Origin: Datnioides undecimradiatus
Taxonomy: Eukaryota; Chordata; Actinopteri; Lobotiformes; Datnioididae
Direction: 5' to 3'
Assembly: GCA_008933995.1 (NCBI GenBank)
Contig: WARS01000011.1
Coordinates: forward strand, 18,497,516-18,561,515
DNA length: 64,000 nucleotides
In this document: positions 9,690 through 23,400 of the stretch, one piece after another
Layout: each line of letters starts with the position of its first letter
Position numbering within the stretch: the stretch's first letter is position 1
Notes under the pieces: generated by a model
Databases searched by the model: none
The model's input: the letters and a program-made list of their open reading frames with translations, nothing else
Told to the model about the DNA's origin: nothing
Made by a program: the position numbers and the translations under genes

Positions 9690-10330
9690 AAGTGACCATG
9701 AAATTAATATTTCATTTTTGTTTGACGACATGAAGAACATGAGTTCTTCAGTTGTTGCTGAGTTTTTGGAGCTCCATAGGGCCCTATGGAGAGTAAGAAG
9801 GAGAGAAAGACATAGGAGGGTATTCGTGAAAAGAGCCCCTCTGCAGCCTCAAAGCATGATGATACCGCCATAACCGTGCTTCACAGTCTGCCGCGGTGTC
9901 CCTTGGATGAACTGTGTTGACATATCTTTAAATTAGGGACAAAGGTTCAACCGCTGACCTGGGATATTAAAGCATAGTGCATTTCCCCACCGCGGTTTGA
10001 GGTAAGTAGATGCATGTTTTTTGGCATAATTCAGATGTGCTTGGATGGTTTTTGTCCCACTATCCCAGAGCAGACGTGCAGAATGCCGGAGATGACTGTC
10101 ACATTAAGGATTGACCAGAACTTGCGAGAACCTCCTGTAGTTCCCTCAGTGTGGCCGTCTGCCTCTTGGCAGCCTCCCTAATGAGTTTTCTCTTCATCTA
10201 CTCAACGTTTCTGTGGTGCCACATTTTCTGTACTTCTTGATGATGGTTTTGAGGATAACCCACTGATGTTTCTCCTGAGTTAACAATTAGATCTCACAGT
10301 TCCCTCAGGAAACTCTTCGACACCCGTGAC
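9690..10330 (-). pseudogene. Tc1-like transposase pseudogene
   Basis: Read on the minus strand, broken segments resemble Tc1-family transposase in the expected order. They include REAAKRQTATLRELQEVLA (10179-10120, DNA-binding region), QAHLNYAKKHA (about 10045-10012) and KHGYGGIIML (9884-9855, the K-H-G-G-x-I-M-x-W region between catalytic acids). Stops and frameshifts separate them, so no functional protein can be made. No terminal inverted repeats were identified. An open plus-strand frame at 9685-9873 is a shadow of this. Confidence 0.65.
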
Positions 10331-11200
10331 TCTTCCTGTAGGATGCAGCTAAGCGTTCAAGCAAATACTACAGCAACAGCTGAATGTGATCTGGTTTGAA
10401 TCAGGTAACTTTCATTAACTGCAGGTGTATGCTATTTACCTACAGGCATGAATGTGGTTGGTCATCTTGAACACAGCTAGGGCTCCCACGTTATTAAAGG
10501 AGTTTACAGAACTTGTCATAATTTGAAATGTTCCTTATAACTAACTTTTATTTGTTTTTTTCCTCTGATGAATTAAAGATGGTACGAGAAAACAAAAACC
10601 TGCAATTTCATAAAAGATATGTAAACTTCAAGTCGGGGACAGACTTTTTCGTTTAGATCAGCAGGAGTTAAGTTTTAGAAGATGTAACACAGTGGTGCAG
10701 AATGTGAAACACAGTATACAGAAAGCTGGAGGCGAGAAGAGTAAAAGCAGCGTGGCACAATGAGCTGTTGAGGACATGAACTGATTCTAATGAGAATTTC
10801 ATCCCACCTAAATGTCAAGTATCACAATGTGACGCGTGATAACACGGTGTCCATTGTAGGACAGGTGAACTGTGATAACTTAACGCCTTAACCAAGCAGT
10901 CAAATCAAACGCTGAACGCTGAATCCACGGAAAACTCAAAATATGACGGTTTGTCATTTTCTCCAACTCTTAAAATTTTTTTTTAATAAAGAAGAGCATC
11001 GTAATTAGTGTGACAAATTAAAGATTCATGTGACAAATGTGCCTCTCTCCTCTCATAGGATCCATCGTCACACAACAGCAGGCACATGACCGCAAGTCAG
11101 AGTAACTAAAGCCTACGTTGGCGTCAGCAGACCAGAAACCTTTCAGGGCTTCGGAGGAGATTACAAACCAACCGAGCCGCTCTCTCGACCGCGGTACTCC
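10331..11200. other. Spacer upstream of the transporter gene
   Basis: AT-rich, with no supported gene. It grades into GC-richer sequence from about 11150, which is the likely promoter of the SLC23 gene. Confidence 0.4.
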
Positions 11201-11366
11201 GTTTCCTTGGTGACGTGAGGCCGTCCCTCACGTCGTCCTCTTAGGGTCTTTGGTCAGTCAGGGTTTAACTCCCAAACGTGTGTGTGTGTGTGCGTTTGTT
11301 TATGCGCGTGGAGTCCACTTTGGCGCTCGGAGGCAACTGCACAGCACCTCGCTTCATTTTGACAGA
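11201..11366 (+). promoter_or_regulatory. Likely promoter / 5' UTR of the SLC23 gene with a CRE-like inverted repeat
   Basis: The 166 bp before the start codon are richer in CpG than the surroundings and have no TATA box. A perfect 9-bp inverted repeat, GACGTGAGG (11212-11220) and CCTCACGTC (11226-11234), is separated by 5 bp. Each arm contains a TGACGTGA / TCACGTC half-site like those of CREB/ATF or bHLH-ZIP factors. A short (TG)n lies at 11279-11291. The transcription start is not known. Confidence 0.4.
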
Positions 11367-11438
11367 ATGCATCTCACCACAGAGGAGAAAATAGAGCTGG
11401 GACTCAAGGAGCAGGGGACTGTCAACCCCGCGTTTGGG
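11367..11438 (+). CDS. slc23a4: SLC23 exon 1 (start codon, residues 1-24)
   Basis: ATG at 11367 has A at -3. The exon encodes [20 protein letters not shown] then PAFG and ends at a whole codon before a consensus donor, ggg|gtaagt. The phase fits exon 2. The N-terminus of this family is poorly conserved, so the choice rests on start context, donor strength, the GC-rich upstream region and phase. An alternative first exon within the 6.9-kb intron 1 cannot be excluded. Confidence 0.6.
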
Positions 11439-14400
11439 GTAAGTTTAATGTCTCATTTCTCTGCCAACTGTTCAGTTTGGCTTCGTGCGACAGCGACAAA
11501 ATCAAAGCTACAAAGTGAGAATGTGAGGAAGAATGAAGGACAGAACAATTATAGTAGTAGTAGAAGTGTTTTTGTAATATTATAAGTTTGCTTTGACTCA
11601 TGCACGAAGAGCAGGAGACACACAGTTGTATGTTTTTACATAATAGCAGTGAGAGCTAAGCGTAAGCCACTGTAGATAATGAAAGCGACCAAAGTGTGCA
11701 TCACGTTCCACAAAACCCAGAGACATTTCAATTTCTGTCGATTGCACGGTTTCGATATATGGCGAACATCGGTCCTTTGTGCCGTCGAGGCGCGCATCAA
11801 AGCGCTCAGGCTAAAACTAGAAAGCGCAGCTCTTTTGATAGAATGTGGACAAAAGCAAAACTGAGTTCAGGACATGTAGCGGGGAACCGCGTGGTTACGT
11901 TAATATGGGCGTGGGGTCCGGCGGCGTGGGGCGCGCGAGTGTACTCAGCTGGGGCAGGGTCAGTGCTTCCCGCTTTTCTCGCCACGTCCCAATTAAGTGA
12001 AGAATTTAAGTAACACCAAACAAACAGCGCGGCGTCGACTGCAGATGTGCGAGCACGTCAGTCTGTCAACAAGGCTCAGGGCCTCATTTAGTATCAGTAT
12101 CCATGTATTGTACTCAAAAAAAAAAAAAGGCCCAGTGAGAAACTCGAACCGCACAATGAATTCAAGAAATGTTGATCGGGGTTAGCCACTCGTAAATCAA
12201 TCAAACTGCGACTTTGGCATCCAGATTAAGGTTTCATAAATCATTTTAAGACTTTAAGCAATAAATATGTTTCACAAACAGGTTTCAGGGAGGTCATTTA
12301 ATCGAGCGACTCACTACTACCGATGCGTTTTCCATCAAACTCATCAAGTTATTGGAGCTGTTGGGTTATTTTAAGCTGTTTAGGGGCAAAAGCATCCAAA
12401 AACACAAAGATGTGCATTATATTTCTGTTTATTCCTTTATTGAAAAAGCTGTGCAGGCCAGGAAAACACAATTACCAAGAGGTAATAAGGTAATGGTGTC
12501 ACTTCATCGTGTAGGAGACACTTTGGGCTTCATTTCAAACAAATACAAAGACGCAAAAGACGGCTTGACCTCAGCCTATAGCTGATTTAATTTAACCAGC
12601 TGCACACCATATTTAGTGCTTGGCCTTCCACGATTTTCCTCAGTATTTAGAGTGAAACATAAAGCACACAGCATGTGAAGACACCAAAACGAGTTCAGCA
12701 AGTGCAGGAGCTGTGCTTCTCTTAGATGCTTCTAACAAAACATCTAGTTTTAATTTTAGTATTGTTTTTATCATGAATATAGATGCCTGGGTTGCTGTTT
12801 GGACTGTAAACGGACACAAGAACCAACACACCCGGTGCACAGTATGTCTTTTCTGCAGGGCTGGGGGTTGTGTGGAGCTCAGCAGAGCGCAGCAGCGGGA
12901 TGGGAGAGCAGAACACACTCTTGTTACTACCTGAAATGAGCTTTTGTTTGCCAGTCCGGCATCAAGTCCGACGGAAGTTCATTTAGGGTTTCAGGTACCG
13001 GCAGAGGAGAAAGGCCATCCAAAAAACAAGGCGGCTTCATGCAGCGTCTTGTTACTTCGCCGGTGGAACTTTAGTGTCCTCTTGGCGTCCTGGTTCAGTA
13101 ACTCTGAACCTTGATCTGCTTAATGACGGTTGGTCTTAATGTCGGTGATATAATAGTGCCTCTTAGGGGTCATTTTAGGGTTTTCCTGTTGGTATAGCAG
13201 CTTGAAAACCTGTTTTAGTGCAAACTAAAACGATTACTTGAATGTGATGCTTTGCAAATGTCCAAAAAAAAAAACCCAAAACAAAGTTAACTAAATAGTT
13301 TAGAAGAGAGATTATGCAGAAAATAACGGATGTATTAAAGAAAAGGCAAATGAATATATGTTTAGAAGAAAGTAGCTGGTGTTAGTGGGTTTACATATGT
13401 GTGTGCATGGTGGTATGACTGTGGAAATGTTGCAGATGTTGCAGTGCAGGTAAAGTACATCACAGCTCAAGTTTAAGAGTCATAAGTTTGATGGTAAGCT
13501 TTCTGCCGACAGAATAAGGGATTGGTGTCAAGGTGTGGCCTTGTAAGTGCTAGCAACACAGCAGAAATATAAAAACAAAAGATGTTGATGTTCGATGTTG
13601 GCGCACTCGCTGCCGGCCTCGCCGGCGCCTGAGTGGGCTTGACCTCAGTTTCAGGCCAGTTGACTGACGAGTGTTCGTGTGTGAACTCGGTGGTTTGAGG
13701 ATAAATTCCAGACAAACGGTGCAGCTCCCTGACCCGAGGAAAAAAAAAACAGTTATACTTTAAAGAAGTAGCCACAGAAGGCAAGGAATGAACCATCTTC
13801 CACATTAATCAGTTATCAACTGTTGTACATGTATTAACCTTGAAAAAACAAGACACGAAGACAAAACAAGATCATAGTGAGTGATGGAGAAATCCGTATG
13901 ACCACAATCAAAGCAGTTTAGCTCAGTTTCACCTTTTTCATCAAATATCTACCTCAAATATGGAGATAACGCTTCTGTTTGCTTTGCTAAATCATTATCT
14001 CCTCCATCACTTTGTGGTTCGAGACGTGCAGATTCTTCACGCAGCTGCCAGCAGGGGCGCAGAGTCAACCAGAAACTCCTTCGGTTCGCTTTACAGTCAA
14101 CGGGCCCGAAGAGCCCGCTGAACATCAGCCACGCAAGCGGCGGAACTGATTGGTCTTCCCTCACCCGCCCACACCGTTGCAGCTGCGACGTGGACAGCAC
14201 TCGTCTTAGCACGTGATGCCGCGCGCTGAATAATCACACTGGCTAGCACTAGCATGTGGCGATTAACCACACTGCTAGCGCTGTCGGTCCGTCTCAGTCT
14301 GTCAGTCAGACGGTGAGGTGCTGGCTCTCCACTGGAGATCTGGTTTGGAGGGAAATACTGTGTCCGCACTTTCTACTTATGTCTTGTTTATCGATTTAGG

Positions 14401-17400
14401 AAAGTTAGCCAGAGCGCTTTTGTTGACTAAACCGACTTAGCATCAACCTTGGCCACTTCTCAACGACTAGTAAACAAATCCTTTCACTGAAAACACCTTA
14501 GAATATCACCCTGCTATGTTTCTCGGTAGAAAACACAGTGAAATGTTTTAAAGTACTAGAAGAGGTCTGTGGATCAGTAGGAACAGAGCTAATTCTCACA
14601 AAATCACCAGCAACTCATCTGCAACAGAGCTTAAATCTCAGTTTAGGTAATTCTCCTGTATAAGATGCAGTATTTCTGATAATGTGGCTCCCCCTCCTCT
14701 CCTGTGGTTACTGGAGTGCAGGCGGATAACCACTAGATGGAAGCAAACGGCCACGCAATCACATGAAGCAAACGCGCGCGGACGCTTCCTGCACAGGCCA
14801 AACTGCTCTGTGATGTGACAGTAAATCAACGGCGGAGGCGAAATGCGATGCAGATGGGTCCGCATTTGCACGGTCTGCCTCCGTCATGTGACTCCCGTGT
14901 GAGACGGGTCCAAGGGTCTGATGTGCACAGCAAGGTGTTTTGTTTGACGCAACATGTCTAAAAGTGGTGTGTTAGTGTTGATTTTAATGCATTTTAATGC
15001 AATTTAACACAGAGAATTGTGATTTATATAAGTATTTTATATATTTATTTGTTTATTTATATATTAAAATGTATTTAATTAAAAAACAAGTTTAGAAATG
15101 GTTTTTTTTAGCCTCAGTCTTTATTGGTGCTGGGTTTTACGCTTTAATGACTGAATTTCAGCACATCTCATGCTAATTCACCCAGGATTTGAATTCAGGG
15201 TTGTGGCTGCGAACCACATCTTTAAGGAAAATGGTTAAATCAAACCATGGCTTCTTTTAAAAACCCTTAAAAAGGTCAAAGGGCACCCCACCTCCTCTAC
15301 CTCTGACACACCTCTGTGAACGCCGCCGTCACCGCAGGCTTGCTCGCACTTCATACAAACACATTCTCAAAAGAATTTGAACAAACCCTTTGGAAACTGA
15401 GCTGTCCCATGTGGACTGTGTTAAGAGGGAACTGACCTCTTTGCATTTGAAGACAGCCCATGGGCCTGCTGGGACATCTCGTTACTGTATACACACTAAT
15501 AGAAAATATAGAATCCCGAAAACAGAGAGGGACTAATTCACGACGTTAAACATATTGCAGTAATGTTTTTTAATAATAGTTAATAATATCAGCCAAATGT
15601 ATTAATCTATAACTTCAGAGCGTTAATATGTAGCCATCACACCAGACGTACGTCCACTTCAAACAGCCACCTCCTCAGAAGTGTTTGGACAAACCCACAG
15701 GAAATTGATCCGTCCACTGTGGACTGTTTTTGAGGAGGAGCTGACCTCTTTGCATGTGAAGGCAGCAGCAGTCTCACATATCGGGTGGCCCTTAAAGATC
15801 ACTCGGTCCTGATGATTGTTAATACAAGTCACGCCCATGTCAGACATCATCACCTGCAGCTCACGGACGCCAGCGGCAATCTGGTTAAAGAGACGGAACT
15901 GGCGGCTCGTCCGTCATGGATGGTGCGTTCAAAGACGCCTGCACGCCAGCTGCAGCCTCAAACCTGCCGGAAGGAATCAAGTTGTTTTAGATCAATTAAT
16001 CATTTATTAACAAGTCTGTCTCACAGTTACTAACTAATGTCACTGAGCACGAACTAATGTGATGTACTTTACATTTAGATTTTCAACTTGCCTCAATGTG
16101 TAAGCATAAGTCACATGATACATGTGGATTCGGTTACATTTCTGTGTGTGTGTAAAAGAGAGAGTGTTTGCAGACTCAGTTCCACTGATTCGTGTTGCGT
16201 TTAAGGGCTGGTAGATATAAACATGAATCTCTGGCTTTTCTGTAGACTTTCCAAGCAAGAAAACATCTGTTGTTTCACGTAAAATAATAAAAAAATGTTT
16301 CATTTTGACGGGATCACTGCGCCCATTCATGGATTATTAACCACAGCTTGTGTAAAAGTGGTCATGTGTAATGATAAAACTGCTATTTGTGTATCACATC
16401 CGTCACTCTTACACCCTAAAGGCACTTTGGGTCACTTGTACAATAGAGCAGCATGTTCAGTTTTGACTTAAACTGTAGGACAGATCTTCACGCTCCACAC
16501 TAAACCTGCTCTGTTGGATGAAAGCCACAGCTTTCAGAGTTGCATACCTCAGGACCACACATGATATCTGTTATTCTCATGTCTCTATCTGTTTGTCTTG
16601 TGCCTGATCCGGACGAAATGATTTAAATGGCAAAGAAAAACACGTCTTTCCGGGAACGAGATCCTTTTGAGCTGAGGAAGTGGTTGAAGAAAATACAAGA
16701 GCTCAGGTTTCAAGGTTCTTTCCCTGCTTGTGAGAGTGAATTGAGGTGAATCTAGCAAAAGGTTAAGGACTGTTCATTTGACAACACAAACATGCAGGGA
16801 GTTATACGTCCCTTTAACTTGTAAAGTATTTTACATCAAAGTGTCGACTAAATAACAGCAGTCAGAGCCAAAAATAAGGGCACAGAGGTCCAGACCTCAA
16901 TAAATCCTCCCTGCTTGTTAAACCTGAAAGCAACTTTTCCTGACAAAGGTTTACTTTTCCTCCTGCTGGGAGCTCCTGCACGAGGCTGAGGGCATGTTTA
17001 GCTGCCGTGATGCAAATCTGTAAATAACAAAACTGGTTTTGGGCAGCCGTCGATGCCCAGTTATGACCACAGAACTAAGCACATGTTCAAGCCCTTAAAT
17101 GTATACTTACTATACACGCACAGCAATGGATGGACTGCAAAAGACAGTAGACAAACACAGCCGTGCACATCAGGTATCGTGAGGTTACCTATTTATTGTA
17201 AGGTTTCATATGTAAACTGAAGACACTCGTGTTCATCAAATATAATTATTTATATCTAACCATCGAGTGTTGTTTCCTTCCTTTAGCAGATCCTGCTATC
17301 TAACCAAGACAATACAAGTATAGCTAAAGGTGTTGCTGCCCTGTGGTGGTCGGGAGCATTAATAACTGCTATCGCCACAGTGATAAATAAGAGTTTACAG

Positions 17401-20400
17401 TTGCCGTGTTCAGAGCTATCCGAGAGCACGCTATCATGTTATAGCTGTCAGCATTAATTAAATCGTTTTCATTTATATTGAACTGAACATGACGATTGGA
17501 GCACTGCAGTGTTCAGCATGCTAATACACAGCTGTACGACACGTGAGTTTGCTTAAAGCAGTATAAGACTGTGCAAGTTTGGCCTTTTCCATAATAAAAG
17601 TGTATTCCCGCAAAATTAAATATGCTAGAACAATATATATGAGTGTCATAAGACACAGCTGCAAAGCACCTTAAGACCGCAGCGTGTTGCAATCAGATTA
17701 TATGCAACATGGTACACTCTCTGCAAATTATTACCCTTCATTCATATCATTCAAATACATAACGTTCATTTTCATGCACATTCACACCTGCTTGCGCGCA
17801 GACGGACGCACGCCAAACTAAACATGCAATCAATACAACGCGGACGTATGTACTTTCATCTCTCTGTGATCACTTGGCTACAGACTGTAGTTCTCTTATT
17901 TCAGTTTAACTGCAGCTGTCCAAACATCATCTCCTTCAGTTTTTGTATACCTGAAACCCATCATACCCCAGACACCAACCCAACAAACCCAGTGCCTCCC
18001 TGTCAGAGTGTCGTTGCAGCATAAATCAAGTAAAATGTCCAGCTGATGAGCAGTTTACTCTCAGGTACCTCCATCAGTTGAAGGTTTGGGAGAAGGTGTG
18101 TTCCTGCATGTGTCCAACTCGTGTTCACTGCAGATACAGTGAAGATGGGAGGCTCTCCTTCAGCTACAATCACTTTCAAGCTAAATCAAAACCCTTAAGA
18201 AACCTTTAGCTCTGGTGTGTGTGTAACACAAGTGAGTGGCTGGTTTGAAGAGCCCGGATGAAATTAAACCTAATGTTGTTTTTTATTTGAAGCCGCTCGG
18301 ATAAATGAGTGACTTGTCCGCCTTTGTCCTCCGTTTCTTCTCTCCGAGGGCAAGGACGGTGATGAACAGCCGCAGATGACCGTCGACATTGGCGAGCCGC
18401 ACACGGAGGCCCTGGAGGAGGCTGTGGACAAAGGCGTGGACCTGGTCTACTCCCTCAACGACAGGCCGCCGTGGTACCTCTGCATTTTGCTGGGATTCCA
18501 GGTAAATCATTCTCAGGGCTTGTTTGGCCCGGCGTGTTAGCGTTTGTTGTAGAAGTATTCTTATTATCCTGCATAAATTGGATAGAATTGCACTAATCCT
18601 TTTTTACAGCTGCTTTATTTGATTTTTAACAGGAGAATGTCTGGCACACGTCGCCCCAAAGCCCTGACCAATTATCGCTTTGTGAAGCTGCTTTTGGCTA
18701 AATTGCGGCATTAGCTATTCAAATAAATGGAGTCCAATGTTCATTCTCCCTTCAGCTCTTTGACCAAACTGAAAGCCAATATGTGCTGCTGGCTAAGATT
18801 ACACGGAGTCATTTAATTATATAACGTTGACATCGATTAATGCAGCTTTAAACAATATACATTTGAGTGAATGTGAGTTTAGAAAGACTATAAACACTTA
18901 ATTTGTTTTCAGTTAATGTCATTTTATTTTATTTTATCACATAAATATAAGTTTCTCTATCGTCTGGACTACTATAATTGATATGATGTGATTTTATTTA
19001 ATACTATTTTTAAAAAAAAACACATTTCTATAATAAATAATTCTGCTACCTTTGTGTAGTCACGCTATACTGTATCATGCACATACAGTGTGTGTATAAT
19101 ATTGTGATGGGATGTATGCTCCTGGCATGTAAACTGCTTTTTTGGGGGGTGCATGGTGAAGCACTGGTGAAGCATCAACCCAGCGTTTCATTTCCCAGCG
19201 CGAGTCCAGCTCACTCGCGGCGCTTCTTCTCACGCGACCGCATTCACGTGGCTCCGGGGTGTCAACTCATGCGGTCATTCACGTTTAAAGGCCGGCGTGC
19301 TTTGAACGCTTGTTGTACGGTTTTTAAAAGAAGTTCCAGGACTTTTAAATGTTTAATTTAAAGCGCTTGATGTTGAAAAACGGTGCAGCCGCTTTTGAGC
19401 AGACGCCACTTACACTAAATCCGTAATCCACGGGGATTTGATTCTGACATTAAACCTGACGTTCCTCTGATCCGGCAGTAAATTACACTTCCAAATCTCG
19501 TGTCGGAGGAGGAAACTTGGTTTTGGATTTGGCTTATTAAACGGAGAACTGGTTCTTCTCCAAGACGAATTGGAGATTAATAGAATATTTCTAATATATG
19601 GATCAATGTACAGGGAAGAGGGAGCGGGGGGGGGCGCTTCACCCACTCCCGCTTGAGTTTACATAAATCAGAAGACCGCAAGGTCATGTGTTTCATTTCA
19701 GAGCAGAGCAACCATGACATTTGAATCACGCTTTGGAATTAGTTACAAGGAAGCCCTGCGAAATGGATAAACTCTGAACTGAGCACATGAATCCGCAGTT
19801 TAGATATATTTAGGGTGGAGTATTTCCAGTTTCCTTGAGCGCTGAAGGTCCGAGGCTGAGCCCGCAGGCAAAGGAAAAAGCAAAGAACGCCCTGCGTCTG
19901 CCTTTTTTAAAACATATTTCAAATTGATGTTTATTCCTTCCAGCCGGGAATAGAAACCAGGCACATGTCTGTACAGGCACAAGGCTGCTGTGCTAATTAC
20001 TACAACTGCTTAGTTTCTTGTTTTCTCCAGTGTGCTCGTCATAATTTATGTGCACTTCTTCGAAGAGCACAGTCGCACGTCGGAGCCCATCAAAGGCAAA
20101 ATCTACAGCCTCGTACCCTCGAGTAAGTTATTTGCAGCGATATGCGAAATGTTTTATTATTGCATCATCTCTGTGCACAGTTGCTGCTCATTTTTTGGGG
20201 GGTAATATTTGTTTTGGAGCACGCTGTGGGATGCGGCATCTGGTTACGATAAGTAACTAAAAGAATAGTGGGCCCCATTAAGTTTTCTCAATGGCGTCAT
20301 GGTATTTATACATGAAAGATCAGCTTGTCAACATGTTTGATCCTTGAAAACAAAAATACTGGAGAAGAGAAGGAAAGGGTTAATTGTCCGCCTGAGGGAG

Positions 20401-23400
20401 TTGTCCCCCGCCCCACCTCCTTCGCTGGATCCATCACTTTCACAGCTGCAGACCACCTCTTTTTCCCCTGGGATCATTACCTTTCTCCAACTTTTTCAAT
20501 GTTTACAACCCTTTGCACCGCTTTTATTTATATTTATTTTGTTGCCGCCTCGCACATGCTACATTCGTTTCCCTGAAATCATTACGACGACTTCCAGGAA
20601 AAAGGACAATGTGGTCTCCAGCCATCAAAGCTTGTCCTCTTTTGAGCGATGAGGTTGTTTTTTTAAAAGAAAGAAATGAACCAGTTCCATTCAGCAGTTT
20701 GGGACTTGTTGAGAAAGTCATCTTTTAATCCCACGCCCCAAATCTCCCGTGGGTCAGGCTTCTCAGCTGGGATGCTGGTTCGCTTAGTTTTCTGTGATTG
20801 TGAGCCGTGTCTCTGGTTTGGACTGTGGCGTGACCAAAGGCTGGAAACCTGCGGCGGGAATAAGCAAAACCCAGAAACAAACCAATTTTTTAAAAAAAAC
20901 GCATTCCCTGCATCAATTATTGTTTGAGAGACATGAGAAACATTAGGTTTCGCAAAAGGACCAAGGCCCACCAGCAGCAGCGAGAGTGCACGGACAGTTA
21001 AAGTTTCATCTGCCCGAATCATTGATCCTTTAAATATCAGCTTGAAATATCAGTAGCCAATCAGTGCTGTGTATTGATTGATCCATGGCGCTGTCCGTGG
21101 TGCTGGAGCTGCACCTGTTTCTCTCAGCCCCCTTCGTCATGGATCTGTAACATCCTTTGACCTATAAAATAGAGTCACCTGTATAAACAAAGCAAAGCTG
21201 TATAGAAAGATGGATAACGTGCCTACACTTACTTCCACCGCACAAATGCGAAGTCGCGTGCAGTTGCGACATGGAGCTGCAACCCGGGACAAGCTGCCAT
21301 CCACGGCATCACAACTCATCTTAGCATCAAGTAGCCAATTAAAACCAAACTTGTCTGAAACTTGAACATGCACATAAAGCAGCTTTATGACGTAGACTGC
21401 GGGCAGCCACCAGGTTTGGAAAAAATAATTGCCCACCCCTGGGTTAGGGGGTCGTCGTGTCATCAATTCCCCTCAGAAAGGCTGAATTAAAGCTTCAATC
21501 ACGGAAGAAATAAAAAGGTCTCCGTCTACAGACGTTGCTCTCTGCACATGGCTGAGTTAAAGGACAGCGGCTTGGACAGTGAGGAACAGTGAGGAGAAAG
21601 CACAGAAAGGTTTAAGGAGCTGTCGTGACCGACTAGCATATCCGACTGGTATGCTAACGGTTAGCTCCCTAGTCATTACATCCCCAAGCTTCCTCATAGT
21701 TCCCAGTTCACAACACCAAGCTAATGCAGGATTCATACTACAAACAGCGCAGTCTTAACGCAGTCTGACCCTCCGGTGGAGCTCAAACCCAAACCCATGA
21801 GTAAAAGCATAACGATATATAGTTTTGCGGGGTTTTGGGGAAACACCATTGCCGTTTTAAGCAATTTTAAGCTCATGGATTAATCCAACTTTGGTATTTT
21901 TGATCCTACATCCAGAACATGTTTGGGATAAATTCAAAATATACTACAGTTGCCACATTAATGGCAACCTAGCTCGCCTGCACTTTCAATACATTAGGAC
22001 ACCAGTAGACATCTTCGGTAAAGCAGGATCACTCCGTTGTCGACTGTGGTCATTTTTAGCCAGAGTGACAGTGAGAAAAATACAAACGTGCGCCAGTTTG
22101 CAGGATGTGATACACTGCCTGTCATAGTCTGCCATATTTGATCTGTGTGAGCGTCACCGCCATATTAGATGAGGTGTTATACCAGTCTGGGACGTTCTTT
22201 TGTGGCATGTTGATAAGATATCATATGAGGCTACCACTTATATATTTATATATGCATAAATGCATAACATGTGGGAGATTTGTAGAGCTTCTGCTGTCCT
22301 GATATCACCATCACAGAGCCACAGAGCCATGACAGCAGAGAGTCTGGATTTCGTTGGGCGGTAGATCGGCTGTAGATCTTTGCAGAGGGGGAGTCGCGAG
22401 CCTTTTGGCAGCCGCAGGGCGCAGTGGAATTCGTTTCATTTCAAACATATTAAAGTGCCTTCGAGGTCGTTGTTAACTGGATTGATCGCGTTGAGAGGGG
22501 AAATATATTAACCTCTGAGAGACAATTAGAGATCGCTGCAGGTTTTTATGTTTTGGGTGGCATACAAGAACGTTAAGTTTGACTGAAGTGCGGTCACATC
22601 TGCCGTTTTACAGCTGTCTTCTGTCTGCAAACCATACCTCCCTTTATTATTTATGGAAAATATTAGCCCTACCTACCACAATGAGAAGCCCATTACGGTG
22701 CACGACGATGGTTTTTAAGACACTCAGCCGGACTTTATACCCAAAGCAAAGATGAGAATTAGTGCATGAAACACGACGGGGGGTTAGGTCGTTTGCCCTC
22801 ACGCCGAGATATTTCGAGGCAAACAGCCGTCTGGACTCACGCTGTCTGAGCGTCGCTTTGTCAGTTTCCATGTTCAGTTTGTAAACACAATGAGGTTTGT
22901 CCAGCTGTGAAGAGGAGCTTCTGTTCTGAGATAAATACACAGTCACTTGAGATGGTGTGAAGCCTTGTGGTCTTGCTCCTGAGGGAATCCTCCTCCCAGT
23001 TTCCTCTGTCATGGAGCTGACCTTAGCTATCTGCCTCTGACTTATGGGAGTGTTGTGTGTGGGTTCGAAAATACCCACATAAATAAGGTGAGGTCTATCA
23101 ACATCTGTCTTCAGTTTTATTATTTTTTTTCCCTTAGTCTAAGCTCTTTTGGATCAACGGCACCCCCGCCCCTCCACCACCTCCACCACCACCACTCAAC
23201 ACACACATGCACGCCAGTGTGCAGAACAGTTATGCCTAGAAGAAGTACAAGATGTACAAGACCGAAGACACGCTCGCCTTTTGACAGATTTATAGTACAA
23301 TATAATATACACAAATATAAACGCTATATATTCACGACCACACCTTATATACCTATATATACACGTGGTGCAGGGATGACGAATTACTCCATTAATCATA

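Noticed and set aside
14046-14062. CTCF-like ccagcaggggcgcag
   Set aside because: Breaks the core consensus in the GGC part; weaker than the three listed.
14097-14369. 90-codon minus-strand ORF in intron 1
   Set aside because: Lies in a GC-rich patch where long frames occur by chance; no family feature and no splice partner.
22647-23078. 143-codon minus-strand ORF in intron 2
   Set aside because: The longest intronic frame, but the translation shows no domain, signal peptide or repeat, and it overlaps no conserved-looking signal.
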